This document shows, one piece after another, positions 1-12,168 of a stretch of DNA of 64,000 bases (position 1 is the first letter of the stretch; each line of letters opens with the position of its first letter). Made by a program: the position numbers and the translations under genes. The notes beneath the pieces are model-generated. The model did no database searches. It saw only the letters and a list, made by a program, of their open reading frames with translations, and was not told the origin of the DNA. Source of the stretch: Hyphomicrobiales bacterium (lineage in GTDB: Bacteria > Pseudomonadota > Alphaproteobacteria > Rhizobiales > Beijerinckiaceae); assembly GCA_027489955.1 (NCBI GenBank), contig JAIXYZ010000001.1, positions 186,001 through 250,000 on the forward strand, written 5' to 3'.

Positions 1-1
1 G

Positions 2-352
2 CCTTTCATCGGCGTCGAGCCGCTGAAGGCCTATGCGCTGATCCTCGTCGCCGAGGGCTATTTCACCGAAGGCGCCCTGCTGTTCGCGGTGGCGCAGGTC
101 GTGGCGCTCGGCCTGTGCGCCCTCCTGTTCGACCTGTTCCGCCAGCAGCTCATGGCCATCGGCTGGTTCGCCCGCGCCCATGGCTGGTGCGTGGCGCTCC
201 ACCACAAGGCCCTGGCGCTCGTGGCGCCGGCGCGGCTGCGCGTGCGGCTCGCTCTGCGCCGGATCCGCCGGCTGGCGGCGGGCCGCTCGCGGCTGACACA
301 GCGGATCGTGACCCTGCGCCGCTGGGCGCGCCGGCCCTTCCGCGCCGCCTGA
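2..352 (+). CDS. C-terminal part of an integral membrane protein (5' end outside window)
   Basis: An open reading frame runs in from the left edge and ends with TGA after 116 visible codons. The visible part begins PFIGVEPLKAYALILVAEGY, continues with a hydrophobic stretch (LLFAVAQVVALGLCALLFDLF) that is one probable membrane segment, and ends in a strongly basic, Arg-rich cytoplasmic-looking tail. No family motif was recognised, so no function is assigned. The next gene lies tail-to-tail only 4 bp away. The real start is upstream of the window. Confidence 0.6.
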   Translation, partial: PFIGVEPLKAYALILVAEGYFTEGALLFAVAQVVALGLCALLFDLFRQQLMAIGWFARAHGWCVALHHKALALVAPARLRVRLALRRIRRLAAGRSRLTQRIVTLRRWARRPFRAA

Positions 353-356
353 ACGC

Positions 357-1013
357 TCAGCCGACCTCCTCGGCCTTCATCGTGCGGCGCGCGGCAAAGC
401 GCCTCTGCTTGGCGCGGTTCCCGCACACGCTCATCTCGCACCAGCGCCGGGAGCCGTTCTTGGTGAGGTCGAAGAACACCCAGCCGCAATGCTCGCCCGG
501 GCATTGCTTGACGCGGGCGAGGTCGCCTTCGCGCAGCAGCCCGACGGCGGAGAGGGCGACCGGCCCCAGGATGGTCCAGAGCGAGAGCGGATCGACGGGC
601 CATGTCCAGCGATAGCCGTCCGGGCCGCGGGCGAGCGTCGCGGCGGCGATGGCCTGCGCGGAGGCATGCGCCGCCGCGTCGAGGTCCGCCGGGTCCGGCT
701 CCCTGCCGTTCGCCAGGGCGGTTGCGATGCGGTGGATCGTCTCCCTGAGGGCGCGGGCCGAGGGCAGGAGCGCGGCCATGCCTTGATCGCCGAGGCGCGC
801 CAGAGCGGCCGCGCTGGCGCCGGGATCGAGGATGCCGGCATGGGCCGCCCACGCCACCACGTGTCCGGGCTCCGTGAGATGGTCGAGCGCATGGTCTCCG
901 CCCCGGCCGGAGGCCGTGTTGGCGAAATCGAGCGCCAGCGCGCCACCGACGAGCGCGAGCGATCCCGCCCGGGAGGGCGCGTCGTCGGCACGGGAGGGAA
1001 GGTCCGTCGTCAC
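357..1013 (-). CDS. CGNR zinc-finger / ABATE-domain transcriptional regulator
   Basis: A 218-residue protein with the two-domain layout of the CGNR family: an N-terminal ABATE-type domain (near residues 15-150, with LALDFANTASGR) and a C-terminal zinc finger with CPGEHCGWVFFD, RRWCEMSVCGNR and a basic end. The Cys residues of the finger and the name-giving CGNR are intact. I chose the GTG start because AGGTGG lies 5 bases ahead and the protein aligns with the family from there; a longer frame upstream has no ribosome site. Family members are thought to be DNA-binding regulators, often of stress or efflux genes. It is divergent from an ABC binding-protein gene, which makes that gene a possible target (inference). 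Confidence 0.85.
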   Translation of the reverse strand: MTTDLPSRADDAPSRAGSLALVGGALALDFANTASGRGGDHALDHLTEPGHVVAWAAHAGILDPGASAAALARLGDQGMAALLPSARALRETIHRIATALANGREPDPADLDAAAHASAQAIAAATLARGPDGYRWTWPVDPLSLWTILGPVALSAVGLLREGDLARVKQCPGEHCGWVFFDLTKNGSRRWCEMSVCGNRAKQRRFAARRTMKAEEVG

Positions 1014-1032
1014 ATAACCACCTAAATCGACT

Positions 1033-1044
1033 TTACTAGTTATA
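1033..1044. promoter_or_regulatory. Possible operator / promoter element in the CGNR-SBP divergent gap
   Basis: The gap between the CGNR gene and the binding-protein gene contains TTACTAGTTA, a near-palindrome centred on ACTAGT, followed by TATA. Read on the minus strand the same bases give TATAAC, a fair -10 box about 25 bases before the CGNR start codon, with a weak GCGACA 17 bases further up. A symmetrical site overlapping the promoter would suit autoregulation. This is sequence inspection only. Confidence 0.3.
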
Positions 1045-1107
1045 TCGCGCTTGTCATTGTCTGTCGCGCCGTTGCAGCGGCACGACCCCATTCGCGGAGA
1101 GCGGACG

Positions 1108-2214
1108 ATGATGACACGTTTCGGCTGGGCGACAGCCATCCTTATCGCCATGGCGGCGCCGGCGGCCGCCGACGTCACGCTCGGGACCGCCGGTCCCATG
1201 ACCGGTCCCTATGCCATCTTCGGCGACCAGATGAAGCGCGGCGCCCAGTGGTTCGTGGCCGACGCCAACGCCAGAGGCGGCGTTCTGGGCCAGAAGCTGG
1301 CGCTGGAGATCGGCGACGATGCCTGCGACCCCAAGCAGGCGGTGAACGTCGCCAACCTCATGGCGCAGAAGCGCGTGGCGGCCGTCATCGGCCATTATTG
1401 CTCGGGCTCGTCCATCCCGGCCTCCGCCGTCTACCAGGAGGAGGGGATCATCCAGATATCGCCCGCCTCGACCAATCCGCGCTTCACCGACGAACCCGCG
1501 GCCAAGGGCTGGTGGAACGTGTTCCGCACCTGCGGGCGCGACGACAAGCAGGGCGTCGTGGCGGGCCAGTTCCTGGCGGAGAAGTTCAAGGGCAAGCGCG
1601 TGGCCGTGCTCCACGACAAGTCGCCCTACGGCAAGGGCCTCGCTGACGAGACGAGGGGCGAATTGAACCGGCGCGGCGTCAAGGAGGTCCTGTACGAGGC
1701 CTACACGCCGGGTGAGAAGGACTACAACGCCATCGTCTCGCGGCTGAAGGCGGAGTCCGTCGACGTGGTCTATGTGGGCGGATACCACACCGAGGTCGGG
1801 CTGATGCTGCGCCAGGCCGTGGATGCCGGCCTCAAGGTCCAGTTCATGTCCGGCGACGCCAACGCCTCCGACGAGCTCTGGCAGATCACCGGGCCGGCGG
1901 GCGAGGGCTTCCTCATGACCTTCGGCCCCGACCAGCGCAAGAACCCGTCCGCCGCGAGCGTCGTGGAGTCCATGCGCAAGCAGGGCATCGAGCCTGAGGG
2001 CTACACGCTCTACACCGTCGCCGCCCTGCAGGTCTGGGCGGAAGCCGTGCGCAAGGCCGGCAAGACCGACGGCAAGACGGTCGCCGGCCAGATCCGCGGG
2101 CAGAGCTTCGACACGGTGATCGGCAAGCTCACCTTCGACGCCAAGGGCGACGTGCTCGATCCGAAATACGTCGTCTACCGCTGGTCGGCCGGCAAGTACG
2201 CCGAGCTGGAGTGA
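1108..2214 (+). CDS. Branched-chain amino acid-type ABC transporter substrate-binding protein (LivK-like)
   Basis: A 368-residue periplasmic binding protein of the Leu/Ile/Val (peripla_BP_6) family. It starts with a Sec signal peptide (TRFGWATAILIAMAAPAAA) and the mature part begins DVTLGTAGPMTGPYAIFGDQ, the usual LivK opening, with GVLGQKLALEIGDDACDPKQ and ISPASTNP later. The ATG at 1108 has GGAG eight bases upstream; an ATG follows immediately at 1111. A longer frame from a TTG at 1051 would bury the signal peptide and is rejected. No permease or ATPase genes lie beside it, so it is an orphan binding protein here. It would feed a partner transporter elsewhere or act as a sensor; the ligand cannot be told from sequence. 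Confidence 0.9.
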   Translation: MMTRFGWATAILIAMAAPAAADVTLGTAGPMTGPYAIFGDQMKRGAQWFVADANARGGVLGQKLALEIGDDACDPKQAVNVANLMAQKRVAAVIGHYCSGSSIPASAVYQEEGIIQISPASTNPRFTDEPAAKGWWNVFRTCGRDDKQGVVAGQFLAEKFKGKRVAVLHDKSPYGKGLADETRGELNRRGVKEVLYEAYTPGEKDYNAIVSRLKAESVDVVYVGGYHTEVGLMLRQAVDAGLKVQFMSGDANASDELWQITGPAGEGFLMTFGPDQRKNPSAASVVESMRKQGIEPEGYTLYTVAALQVWAEAVRKAGKTDGKTVAGQIRGQSFDTVIGKLTFDAKGDVLDPKYVVYRWSAGKYAELE

Positions 2215-2218
2215 GGCC

Positions 2219-3163
2219 TCAGGCCCGCGGATGCGCCGCCTTGTAGGCGGCCATCAGGCGGGCCGAGTCCACCTTCGTGTAGATCTGGGTCGTCGACAGC
2301 GAGGCGTGGCCCAGCAATTCCTGGATGGCGCGCAGGTCTCCCCCGCGCGCCAGGAGATGCGTCGCGAAGGAATGGCGCAGGGCGTGCGGCGTGGCCGTCT
2401 CCGGCAGGCCGAGCGCGCCCCTCAGCCCCTCCATCGCGAGCTGCACGATGCGCGGGGACAGCGGGCCGCCGCGGGCCCCGACGAAGAGCGGCCCCTCGGG
2501 CGGCATCCGCCAGGGGCAGGCCGCGAGATAGGCGGCTATCGCGTCCGCCACCTGGGGCAGGACCGGCACCATGCGGGTCTTGCCGCCCTTGCCCTCGATC
2601 GTCAGCCGTCCGGACCGGGCCCGCTCGGCGTCCGCGCAGGTGAGGGAGAGCGCCTCGGAAATGCGCAGGCCTGCCCCGTAGAGCAGCGCCATCACCGCCG
2701 CGTCCCGCGCCAGGATCCAGGGGTCGCGGGGCTCGCCCGCCCGGCTCGCCGGATCGGCGACGGCGCGCGCCGCGGACGGGGCGAGGGGCTTGGGAAGGCC
2801 CTTCCTGACCCGCGGCCCGCGCGTGGCGGCAAAGGCGGATGCGTCGGCCAGGCCCTGCGCCGCGAGGTGGCGGGCGAGGGAGCGCAGGGCCGCGATCTGC
2901 CGCATCAGGGTGCGGCCCTCCACGCCTTCCGCCCGCCGGTGGGCGAGGAAGGCGCGAAGGTCCAGCGGCTTCAGCCGCGCCACGTCGGCCAGGGCGGGCG
3001 GCCGGCCCTCGCGGGCACCCAGGAAGGCAAGGAATTGCCGCAGGTCGCGGGCATAGGCCTCGACCGTGCGCGGGCTGAGGCGCCGCTCGTGGGCGAGCCG
3101 GTCCAGCCAGGCTCCGGCGGGTCCGGCAAGGTCCGGGGCGGCGAGATGCGCGAAGGCGTCCAT
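2219..3163 (-). CDS. xerC: Tyrosine recombinase XerC
   Basis: A 314-residue site-specific tyrosine recombinase. The N-terminal SAM-like core-binding domain (about residues 10-95, with RRLSPRTVEAYARDLRQFL) is followed by the catalytic domain. All catalytic residues are visible: Arg in GAGLRISEALSL, Lys in EGKGGKTRMVP, His/Arg in HALRHSFATHLL, His in LLGHASLSTTQIY and the nucleophile Tyr in QIYTKV. Length and motifs fit XerC, which works with XerD at dif to resolve chromosome dimers, rather than a phage integrase. Its place divergently beside priA, in front of the atp operon, is normal core context with no att repeats or cargo nearby. Confidence 0.93.
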   Translation of the reverse strand: MDAFAHLAAPDLAGPAGAWLDRLAHERRLSPRTVEAYARDLRQFLAFLGAREGRPPALADVARLKPLDLRAFLAHRRAEGVEGRTLMRQIAALRSLARHLAAQGLADASAFAATRGPRVRKGLPKPLAPSAARAVADPASRAGEPRDPWILARDAAVMALLYGAGLRISEALSLTCADAERARSGRLTIEGKGGKTRMVPVLPQVADAIAAYLAACPWRMPPEGPLFVGARGGPLSPRIVQLAMEGLRGALGLPETATPHALRHSFATHLLARGGDLRAIQELLGHASLSTTQIYTKVDSARLMAAYKAAHPRA

Positions 3164-3232
3164 CCGTCCTCCATGCCAGCCTGGCGCTAACGGCGCGTGA
3201 AGAGAGGCCCGAATCGGTGGTAACTCTCGCCC

Positions 3233-5440
3233 GTGACCCCCGCTTCCGCCAGCCCTCCCGGCCAGGACAGGCCCGCCTTGCCGCCGCGCGTCGCCGACGT
3301 GCTGGTGCCGCTGGCGATCGACACCGCCTATTCCTATGCGGTGCCCGCCGGCATGGCGCTGGCCGAGGGCGACGTGGTGCAGATGCCGCTCGGCCCCCGG
3401 GAGGCGATTGGCGTCGTCTGGAGCCTGAGAGAGGCGCCGCCGGGCAATTTTCGCCCCGTCACCGCCCGGTTGCCGCTGCCGCCGATGCCCGCGCGCCTGC
3501 GCACCTTCGTCGACTGGGTCGCGGGCTACACGCTGTGCCAGCGGGGGTCAGTGCTCGCCATGGCGCTGAAGACGCCGGATCTGGAGCGGCCCGACACGCC
3601 CAAGGTCGGCATCCGCCTCGTAGGGGCACCGCCGCAGCGCATGACGCCCGCCCGCGCCCGGGTGTTGCAGGCGGCGGAGGGCGGCATGGCCTTCTCCAAG
3701 GCGGCCCTCGCCCAGGCGGCCGGGGTCAGCGCCAGCGTGGTCGACGGGCTCCTGGACGAGGGGACGCTGGAGGCGGTGGCGCTTCCCGCCGAGCCGGTGG
3801 CGCCGCGGCCCGACCCTGACTTCGCAGCCCCCGACCTGTCGCCCGACCAGCGGGCGGCGGCGGACGCGCTGTCGGCCGCGGTGCGCGAGGACGCCTTCTC
3901 GGCGACGCTCCTGGAGGGCGTCACCGGATCGGGCAAGACGGAAGTGTATTTCGAGGCGGTGGCCGAGGCCGTGCGGCACGGGCGGCAGGCGCTGATCCTG
4001 ATGCCGGAGATCGCGCTGACGGCGCAGTTCCTCGACCGGTTCGAGCGGCGCTTCGGCGTCAGGCCCGCGCTGTGGCATTCGGGCGTCGGCGCGCGCCGGC
4101 GCGAGCGGCTCTTCGCGGCGGTGGCGGCGGGGGAGGCGATGGTGGTGGCGGGCGCGCGCTCGGCGCTGTTCCTGCCCTTCGACCGGCTCGGCCTCATCGT
4201 CGTCGACGAGGAGCACGAGGCTGCCTACAAGCAGGAGGACGGCGTCCTCTATCACGCGCGGGACATGGCGGTGAAACGGGCCGGGATCGAGGGCGCGCCC
4301 GTCGTGCTCGCCTCCGCCACGCCGTCGATCGAGAGCAAGGTGAACGCCCGTCGCGGGCGCTATCGCCACCTCGTCCTGCCCGAGCGGTTCGGCGGGCGGA
4401 CGCTGCCGCGGATCGAGGCGATCGACCTGCGGCGCACGCCGCCCGAGCGCGGCCGGTGGCTCGCCCCAACGCTGGTCGAGGCGATGCGCCGGACGCTGGC
4501 GGCCGGGGAGCAGTCGCTCCTGTTCCTCAACCGGCGAGGCTTCGCGCCGCTCACCGTGTGCCGCGCCTGCGGCCATCGCTACCAGTGCCCGAACTGCTCC
4601 ACTTGGCTGGTGGAGCACCGGTTCCGGCAAGCCCTGGTGTGCCACACGTGCGGCCATACCGAGCGGCGTCCCGACGCCTGCACCGCCTGCGGCACGGTGG
4701 ATGCCCTCATCCCCTGCGGGCCGGGCGTGGAGCGGCTGGCGGAGGAGGTGAAGGAGCTGTTCCCCGACGCGCGCTCCGTCGTCCTGTCCTCGGATTTCCC
4801 CGGCGGCACGGAGCGGCTGCGGGCCGAGCTGGCGGCCATCGCTGAGGGGCAGTGGGACATCGTCATCGGCACCCAGCTCGTCGCGAAGGGCCATAATTTC
4901 CCCGGCATGACGCTGGTCGGCGTCGTCGATGCCGATCTCGGCCTTGCCAACGGCGACCCGCGGGCGGGGGAGCGGACTTTCCAGCTCCTGCAGCAGGTGG
5001 CGGGCCGCGCCGGCCGCGGCGACCGGCCGGGACGGGCGCTGCTCCAGACGCACCAGCCGGAGCATCCGGTCATCGCCGCGCTCCTGTCGGGGGACGCGGA
5101 CCGGTTCTACGAGGAGGAGATCGGCCTGCGCGAGGCGGCGGGCCTGCCGCCATTCGGGCGGCTGGCGGCGCTGATCGTCTCCGGGCCCGACAAGAACGCG
5201 GTCGAGCTGCATGCGCGGGCGCTGGCGCAGACCGCGCAGGCGCCCGACGGGGCGCTCGTCTTCGGACCGGCGGAGGCGCCCATCGCGCTCATCCGCGGGC
5301 GCCACCGCATGCGCCTGCTCGTGAAGACCGAGCGGGCCTTCGACGTGCAGGCCTATCTCCGCGACTGGTTGACGCGGGCGCCGCGGCCGCGGGGGCAGAT
5401 CAGGGTGCAGATCGACGTCGATCCCCACAGCTTCCTGTGA
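3233..5440 (+). CDS. priA: Primosomal protein N' (replication restart helicase PriA)
   Basis: A 735-residue superfamily 2 DNA helicase that reloads the replisome at collapsed forks. The N-terminal DNA-binding part (VLVPLAIDTAYSYAVPAGM) is followed by Walker A GVTGSGKTEVYFEAV near residue 229, the DEEH box (VVDEEHEAAYKQEDG) near 325, and a zinc-binding insert of eight cysteines (residues about 442-486: CRACG, CPNC, CHTCG, CTACG). Helicase motifs GTQLVAKGHNFPGM and QQVAGRAGRGDRPGR follow. The start is GTG. The gene is divergent from xerC and precedes the atp operon with a 223-base gap, so it need not be co-transcribed with atp. Confidence 0.96.
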   Translation: MTPASASPPGQDRPALPPRVADVLVPLAIDTAYSYAVPAGMALAEGDVVQMPLGPREAIGVVWSLREAPPGNFRPVTARLPLPPMPARLRTFVDWVAGYTLCQRGSVLAMALKTPDLERPDTPKVGIRLVGAPPQRMTPARARVLQAAEGGMAFSKAALAQAAGVSASVVDGLLDEGTLEAVALPAEPVAPRPDPDFAAPDLSPDQRAAADALSAAVREDAFSATLLEGVTGSGKTEVYFEAVAEAVRHGRQALILMPEIALTAQFLDRFERRFGVRPALWHSGVGARRRERLFAAVAAGEAMVVAGARSALFLPFDRLGLIVVDEEHEAAYKQEDGVLYHARDMAVKRAGIEGAPVVLASATPSIESKVNARRGRYRHLVLPERFGGRTLPRIEAIDLRRTPPERGRWLAPTLVEAMRRTLAAGEQSLLFLNRRGFAPLTVCRACGHRYQCPNCSTWLVEHRFRQALVCHTCGHTERRPDACTACGTVDALIPCGPGVERLAEEVKELFPDARSVVLSSDFPGGTERLRAELAAIAEGQWDIVIGTQLVAKGHNFPGMTLVGVVDADLGLANGDPRAGERTFQLLQQVAGRAGRGDRPGRALLQTHQPEHPVIAALLSGDADRFYEEEIGLREAAGLPPFGRLAALIVSGPDKNAVELHARALAQTAQAPDGALVFGPAEAPIALIRGRHRMRLLVKTERAFDVQAYLRDWLTRAPRPRGQIRVQIDVDPHSFL

Positions 5441-5522
5441 CGGAGCGGCGGCGGAGGTCGGCGGCGCGGCGCCGTGCCGCGGCGGCCGCCGGAATAGCGG
5501 CAATTCCGTGGCGCCCGTCGCC

Positions 5523-5550
5523 TTGCACCCCCGGTTTTCGCATGCTAGTG
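5523..5550 (+). promoter_or_regulatory. Possible promoter of the atp operon
   Basis: In the gap between priA and atpH the bases TTGCAC (5523) and CTAGTG (5545) are 16 bases apart, preceded and followed by GC-rich DNA. They could be the -35 and -10 of the atp promoter, giving a leader of about 105 bases. The -10 is a poor match, so confidence is low. Confidence 0.3.
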
Positions 5551-5653
5551 CACCGCCGCGTTCCGGAGGCTCTTGCCCGCCGGACGCGCCTTCCCATGCC
5601 CGCCCGTGAGCCACGCCGATCCGGCGCCGCGCTCCGGCAGGGCCGATGCCTAG

Positions 5654-7756
<2,103 letters not shown>

Positions 7757-7768
7757 GGACAAACCGTC

Positions 7769-7848
7769 GTTGCGAGCGCGCGCGGAGCGGACACAGCCCT
7801 GCCCGGCAGGCCGGACCGCCCCGTCGCCCGCTCCTCGCACATGACGGC
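7769..7848. repeat. Imperfect palindromic element in the atpA-atpG spacer
   Basis: The left part CGTCGTTGCGAGCG and the right part CGCTCCTCGCACATGACGG are imperfect reverse complements about 45 bases apart, with a GCCCTGCCCGGCAGGC inverted repeat between them. It resembles the small palindromic interspersed elements common in intergenic DNA of Hyphomicrobiales. In RNA it could form a long hairpin that affects atpA-atpG mRNA stability (inference). Confidence 0.4.
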
Positions 7849-7862
7849 GGGAGATTGATCCG

Positions 7863-8744
7863 ATGCCTTCATTGAAGGACCTTCGAAACCGCATCGCCTC
7901 GGTCAAGGCGACGCAGAAGATCACCAAGGCGATGCAGATGGTCGCCGCGGCGAAGCTGCGTCGCGCGCAGACGGCCGCGGAATCCGCGCGGCCCTACGCC
8001 GAGCGGATGGACAAGGTGCTCGCGGGCCTCGCCGCCAGCGTCGCCGGCTCGCCCTCCGCGCCGCGTCTCCTGGCCGGGACCGGTGACGACAAGGTTCATC
8101 TGCTGATCGTCTGCACCGCCGAGCGCGGCCTGTGCGGGGCGTTCAACTCGTCCATCGCGCGCCTCGCCCGCGACCACGCCAACGCGCTGCTGGCGCAGGG
8201 CAAGACGGTCAAGATCATCTGCGTCGGCAAGAAGGGCTACGACGCCCTGCGCCGCCAGTTCGAGAAGCAGATCATCGAGTTCGTAGACCTGCGCGGCGCC
8301 CGCTCGATCGCCTACGAGCATGCCGACGGCGTCGCCCGCACGGTGCTCAAGCTGTTCGAGGACGGCGGCTTCGACGTCGCCACGCTGTTCTATTCCCGCT
8401 TCCGCTCGGTGATCGCCCAGATCCCGACCGCCCAGCGCATCATCCCGGCCGACGTGTCGGGCGCGGGCGAGGTCTCGGATGTCGGCGGCGCGGTCTACAC
8501 CTACGAGCCCGGCGAGGAGGAGATCCTGGCCTCGCTCCTGCCGCAGAACGTGACCGTCCAGATCTACCGCGCGCTCCTGGAGAACGCGGCTTCCGAGCAG
8601 GGCGCACGCATGTCCGCCATGGACAACGCGACGCGCAATGCCGGCGAAATGATCAAGAAGCAGACGCAGCTCTACAACCGCTCGCGTCAGGCCATGATCA
8701 CCAAGGAACTCATCGAGATCATTTCGGGCGCCGAGGCGCTCTGA
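7863..8744 (+). CDS. atpG: F1F0 ATP synthase subunit gamma
   Basis: The 293-residue central rotor shaft of F1. The N-terminal coiled-coil helix reads [20 protein letters not shown] followed by [16 protein letters not shown], and the C-terminal helix carries the family signature near [20 protein letters not shown] and [20 protein letters not shown] precedes the ATG. Length and both helical ends are normal. It sits third in atpHAGDC, 35 bases before atpD. Confidence 0.97.
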   Translation: MPSLKDLRNRIASVKATQKITKAMQMVAAAKLRRAQTAAESARPYAERMDKVLAGLAASVAGSPSAPRLLAGTGDDKVHLLIVCTAERGLCGAFNSSIARLARDHANALLAQGKTVKIICVGKKGYDALRRQFEKQIIEFVDLRGARSIAYEHADGVARTVLKLFEDGGFDVATLFYSRFRSVIAQIPTAQRIIPADVSGAGEVSDVGGAVYTYEPGEEEILASLLPQNVTVQIYRALLENAASEQGARMSAMDNATRNAGEMIKKQTQLYNRSRQAMITKELIEIISGAEAL

Positions 8745-8758
8745 CGCCCGCCCGATAG

Positions 8759-10402
<1,644 letters not shown>

Positions 10403-10496
10403 TCAGGGGCCGCAAGGGCGTCGAGCCGATCCCGTCTCGGCGCCACACCGCTCCGCGCCACGGCGCGCGCGGGATGACACAAACAGGATGCGATCC

Positions 10497-10901
10497 ATGG
10501 CCACTCCGTTCCCCTTCGAACTCGTCGCCCCGGACAGGCTGCTGTTCTCCGGTGACGTCGATGCGGTGATCGTCCCGGCGATCGACGGCGAGATGACCGT
10601 GCTGGCCGGCCACGCGCCGGTCATGACGGTGCTGAAGCCGGGGATCGTGATCGTCGACCAGGGCAAGGGCACCGCGGTGCGCCTGTTCGTGCGCGGCGGC
10701 TTCGCCGACGTGCGGCCCGACGGGATGACGATCCTGGCCGAGCAGGCCGTGCCGGTGGAGGAGCTCCATGACGAGCTCATCGACATCCAGATCGAGAATG
10801 CGCGCAAGGTCTACGAGGACGCCCAGGGCGACGATGCCCGCATGGCCGCCTCCGAGCGCCTGACGCAGCTGCGCGAGGTCAAGAGCGTCCTGGCGAACTG
10901 A
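10497..10901 (+). CDS. atpC: F1F0 ATP synthase subunit epsilon
   Basis: A 134-residue epsilon subunit, the regulatory partner of gamma in the central stalk. The N-terminal beta-sandwich (FPFELVAPDRLLFSGDVDAV, then GEMTVLAGHAPVMTVLKPG) and the short C-terminal helical part are both present. Of two in-frame ATGs the second (10497) is chosen because AGGA lies eight bases upstream; the first at 10488 overlaps that site. It is the last gene of the operon and is followed by an intrinsic terminator. Confidence 0.95.
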   Translation: MATPFPFELVAPDRLLFSGDVDAVIVPAIDGEMTVLAGHAPVMTVLKPGIVIVDQGKGTAVRLFVRGGFADVRPDGMTILAEQAVPVEELHDELIDIQIENARKVYEDAQGDDARMAASERLTQLREVKSVLAN

Positions 10902-10928
10902 TCGCCGTAAGCCGCTCCGATCGTCACG

Positions 10929-10953
10929 GGCCGCCCGCGAGGGCGGCCTTTTT
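10929..10953 (+). terminator. Intrinsic terminator of the atp operon
   Basis: GGCCGCCC and GGGCGGCC form a perfect 8-bp stem around a GCGA loop and are followed directly by TTTTT. It lies 28 bases after the atpC stop and before the convergent acetyltransferase gene. Confidence 0.93.
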
Positions 10954-10966
10954 CGTGGTCCGCGCC

Positions 10967-11716
10967 TCAGTCGCCCGTGATCCAGTACGTATACCGGTAG
11001 GCCTCCCGGAAGCCCTCGCCGCCATAGAGCGCGAGCGCGGGGGCGTTGGCGGCCAGAACCTGGAGATAGGCCTCGCTGGCGCCCGCGGCGGCGCCCGCCG
11101 CCATGATCGAGCGCACGAGGCGGCGCCCAAGTCCGCGGCCGCGCTCCTCCTGCTCCACCAGGATGTCGAACAGGCCGACCATCCCCCGTTCGACTACGCC
11201 GAGGCCGTAGGCGACGGCCCGGCCGTTCTCCCGCAAGGTTGCGTAGATCGCAGGCGGTTTGATGACTGCCAGCATCTTCTCGAGCGCGGGCCGGTGGCGC
11301 GGCCCGTAGCGATTGCCGCGGGCGAAGCCGTCGATCCAGTCGGCCGGCGGCGTCTCGGTCAGGTGCGCCAGCGGATCGGGCGCGAGCCCGGGGGGCAGGG
11401 GCGCGATCATCAGGATGCTCTCGTCGTGCGGGCGATAGCCGCGCGCGGCGAGGGTGGCCGAATCGGCGGCGCGGACCATGGACGTCAGGCGGAAGATCGT
11501 CCGCTGGCCGTGACGCGCGTAGAGCCCCTCGATCTCGGCGGCGACGGCCTCCACCGGCAGGGCGTCCGAAGCATAGGGGCTCGCCGAGTTCGCGCGCTGG
11601 GTGAAGCCGTCCGCGAACCGCACCGTCCACCCGCCCACGAGCAGCGTCTGGAGCGCGGGCCAGGCGTTGCAGGCGCGCTCCTCGACGGCATGCCCCTTAG
11701 CGAGCGGGATCCTCAT
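10967..11716 (-). CDS. GNAT-family N-acetyltransferase
   Basis: A 249-residue protein whose C-terminal half is a GNAT domain: LFDILVEQEERGRGLGRRLV contains the acetyl-CoA pyrophosphate loop (EERGRGLGRR, Q/RxxGxG/A type), followed by AYLQVLAANAPALALYGGEG and a final FREAYRYTYW, the usual 'GF...Y.Y' end. The N-terminal ~120 residues look like a degenerate first GNAT repeat. The start ATG overlaps the stop of the upstream cupin gene (ATGA), so the two are coupled. The substrate cannot be told. Longer frames extending into the cupin gene are artefacts. Confidence 0.85.
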   Translation of the reverse strand: MRIPLAKGHAVEERACNAWPALQTLLVGGWTVRFADGFTQRANSASPYASDALPVEAVAAEIEGLYARHGQRTIFRLTSMVRAADSATLAARGYRPHDESILMIAPLPPGLAPDPLAHLTETPPADWIDGFARGNRYGPRHRPALEKMLAVIKPPAIYATLRENGRAVAYGLGVVERGMVGLFDILVEQEERGRGLGRRLVRSIMAAGAAAGASEAYLQVLAANAPALALYGGEGFREAYRYTYWITGD

Positions 11717-12168
11717 CGCCCCGGCGCCCGAGGCACGGGGCGCCAGCCGGGCGGGGCCATCTCGAACCCGTCGAAGGTGAAGCCGGGCGCAACGGTGCAG
11801 CCGACGAGCGTCCAGGCGCCGAGGCTCGTGGCCGTCTGCCAGTGCCCCGCCGGCACCACGAATTGCGGGCGCTGGCCGGCCCTGAGGTCCGGCCCCAGAT
11901 GATGGGCGCTGGCGTCGTGCCCGTTGGGCGAGACGGTGATGACGAGCGGCGCGCCCGCATGCCAGTGCCAGGCCTCGGCGGCATCGACCCGGTGCCATTC
12001 CGAAACGTCGCCCGTGCCCAAGAGATAGTAGATCGCGGTGGAGACGGACCGGCCGTCGGGGCCGGTCCGCGGGTCGCGGAACGTCTCGCGGTAGAAGCCT
12101 CCCTCCGGGTGCGGCTTGAGGTCCAGCAGCCGCACGACCTCGGCGGCGGACAGGTCGGCCTGGAGCAT
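11713..12168 (-). CDS. Cupin-fold protein (DUF985 type)
   Basis: A 151-residue single-domain cupin. It has the DUF985-family opening EVVRLLDLKPHPEGGFYRET and YYLLGTGDVSEWHRVDAAEAWHWH, with cupin-type histidines, then FVVPAGHWQTA and TLVGCTVAPGF. Such proteins bind a metal or a small ligand in a beta-barrel, but no reaction is firmly known. It is the middle gene of a tightly packed operon: both its start and its stop overlap neighbours through ATGA, between gloB and the GNAT gene. This suggests one functional unit handling a small molecule (inference). Confidence 0.85.
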   Translation of the reverse strand: MLQADLSAAEVVRLLDLKPHPEGGFYRETFRDPRTGPDGRSVSTAIYYLLGTGDVSEWHRVDAAEAWHWHAGAPLVITVSPNGHDASAHHLGPDLRAGQRPQFVVPAGHWQTATSLGAWTLVGCTVAPGFTFDGFEMAPPGWRPVPRAPGR

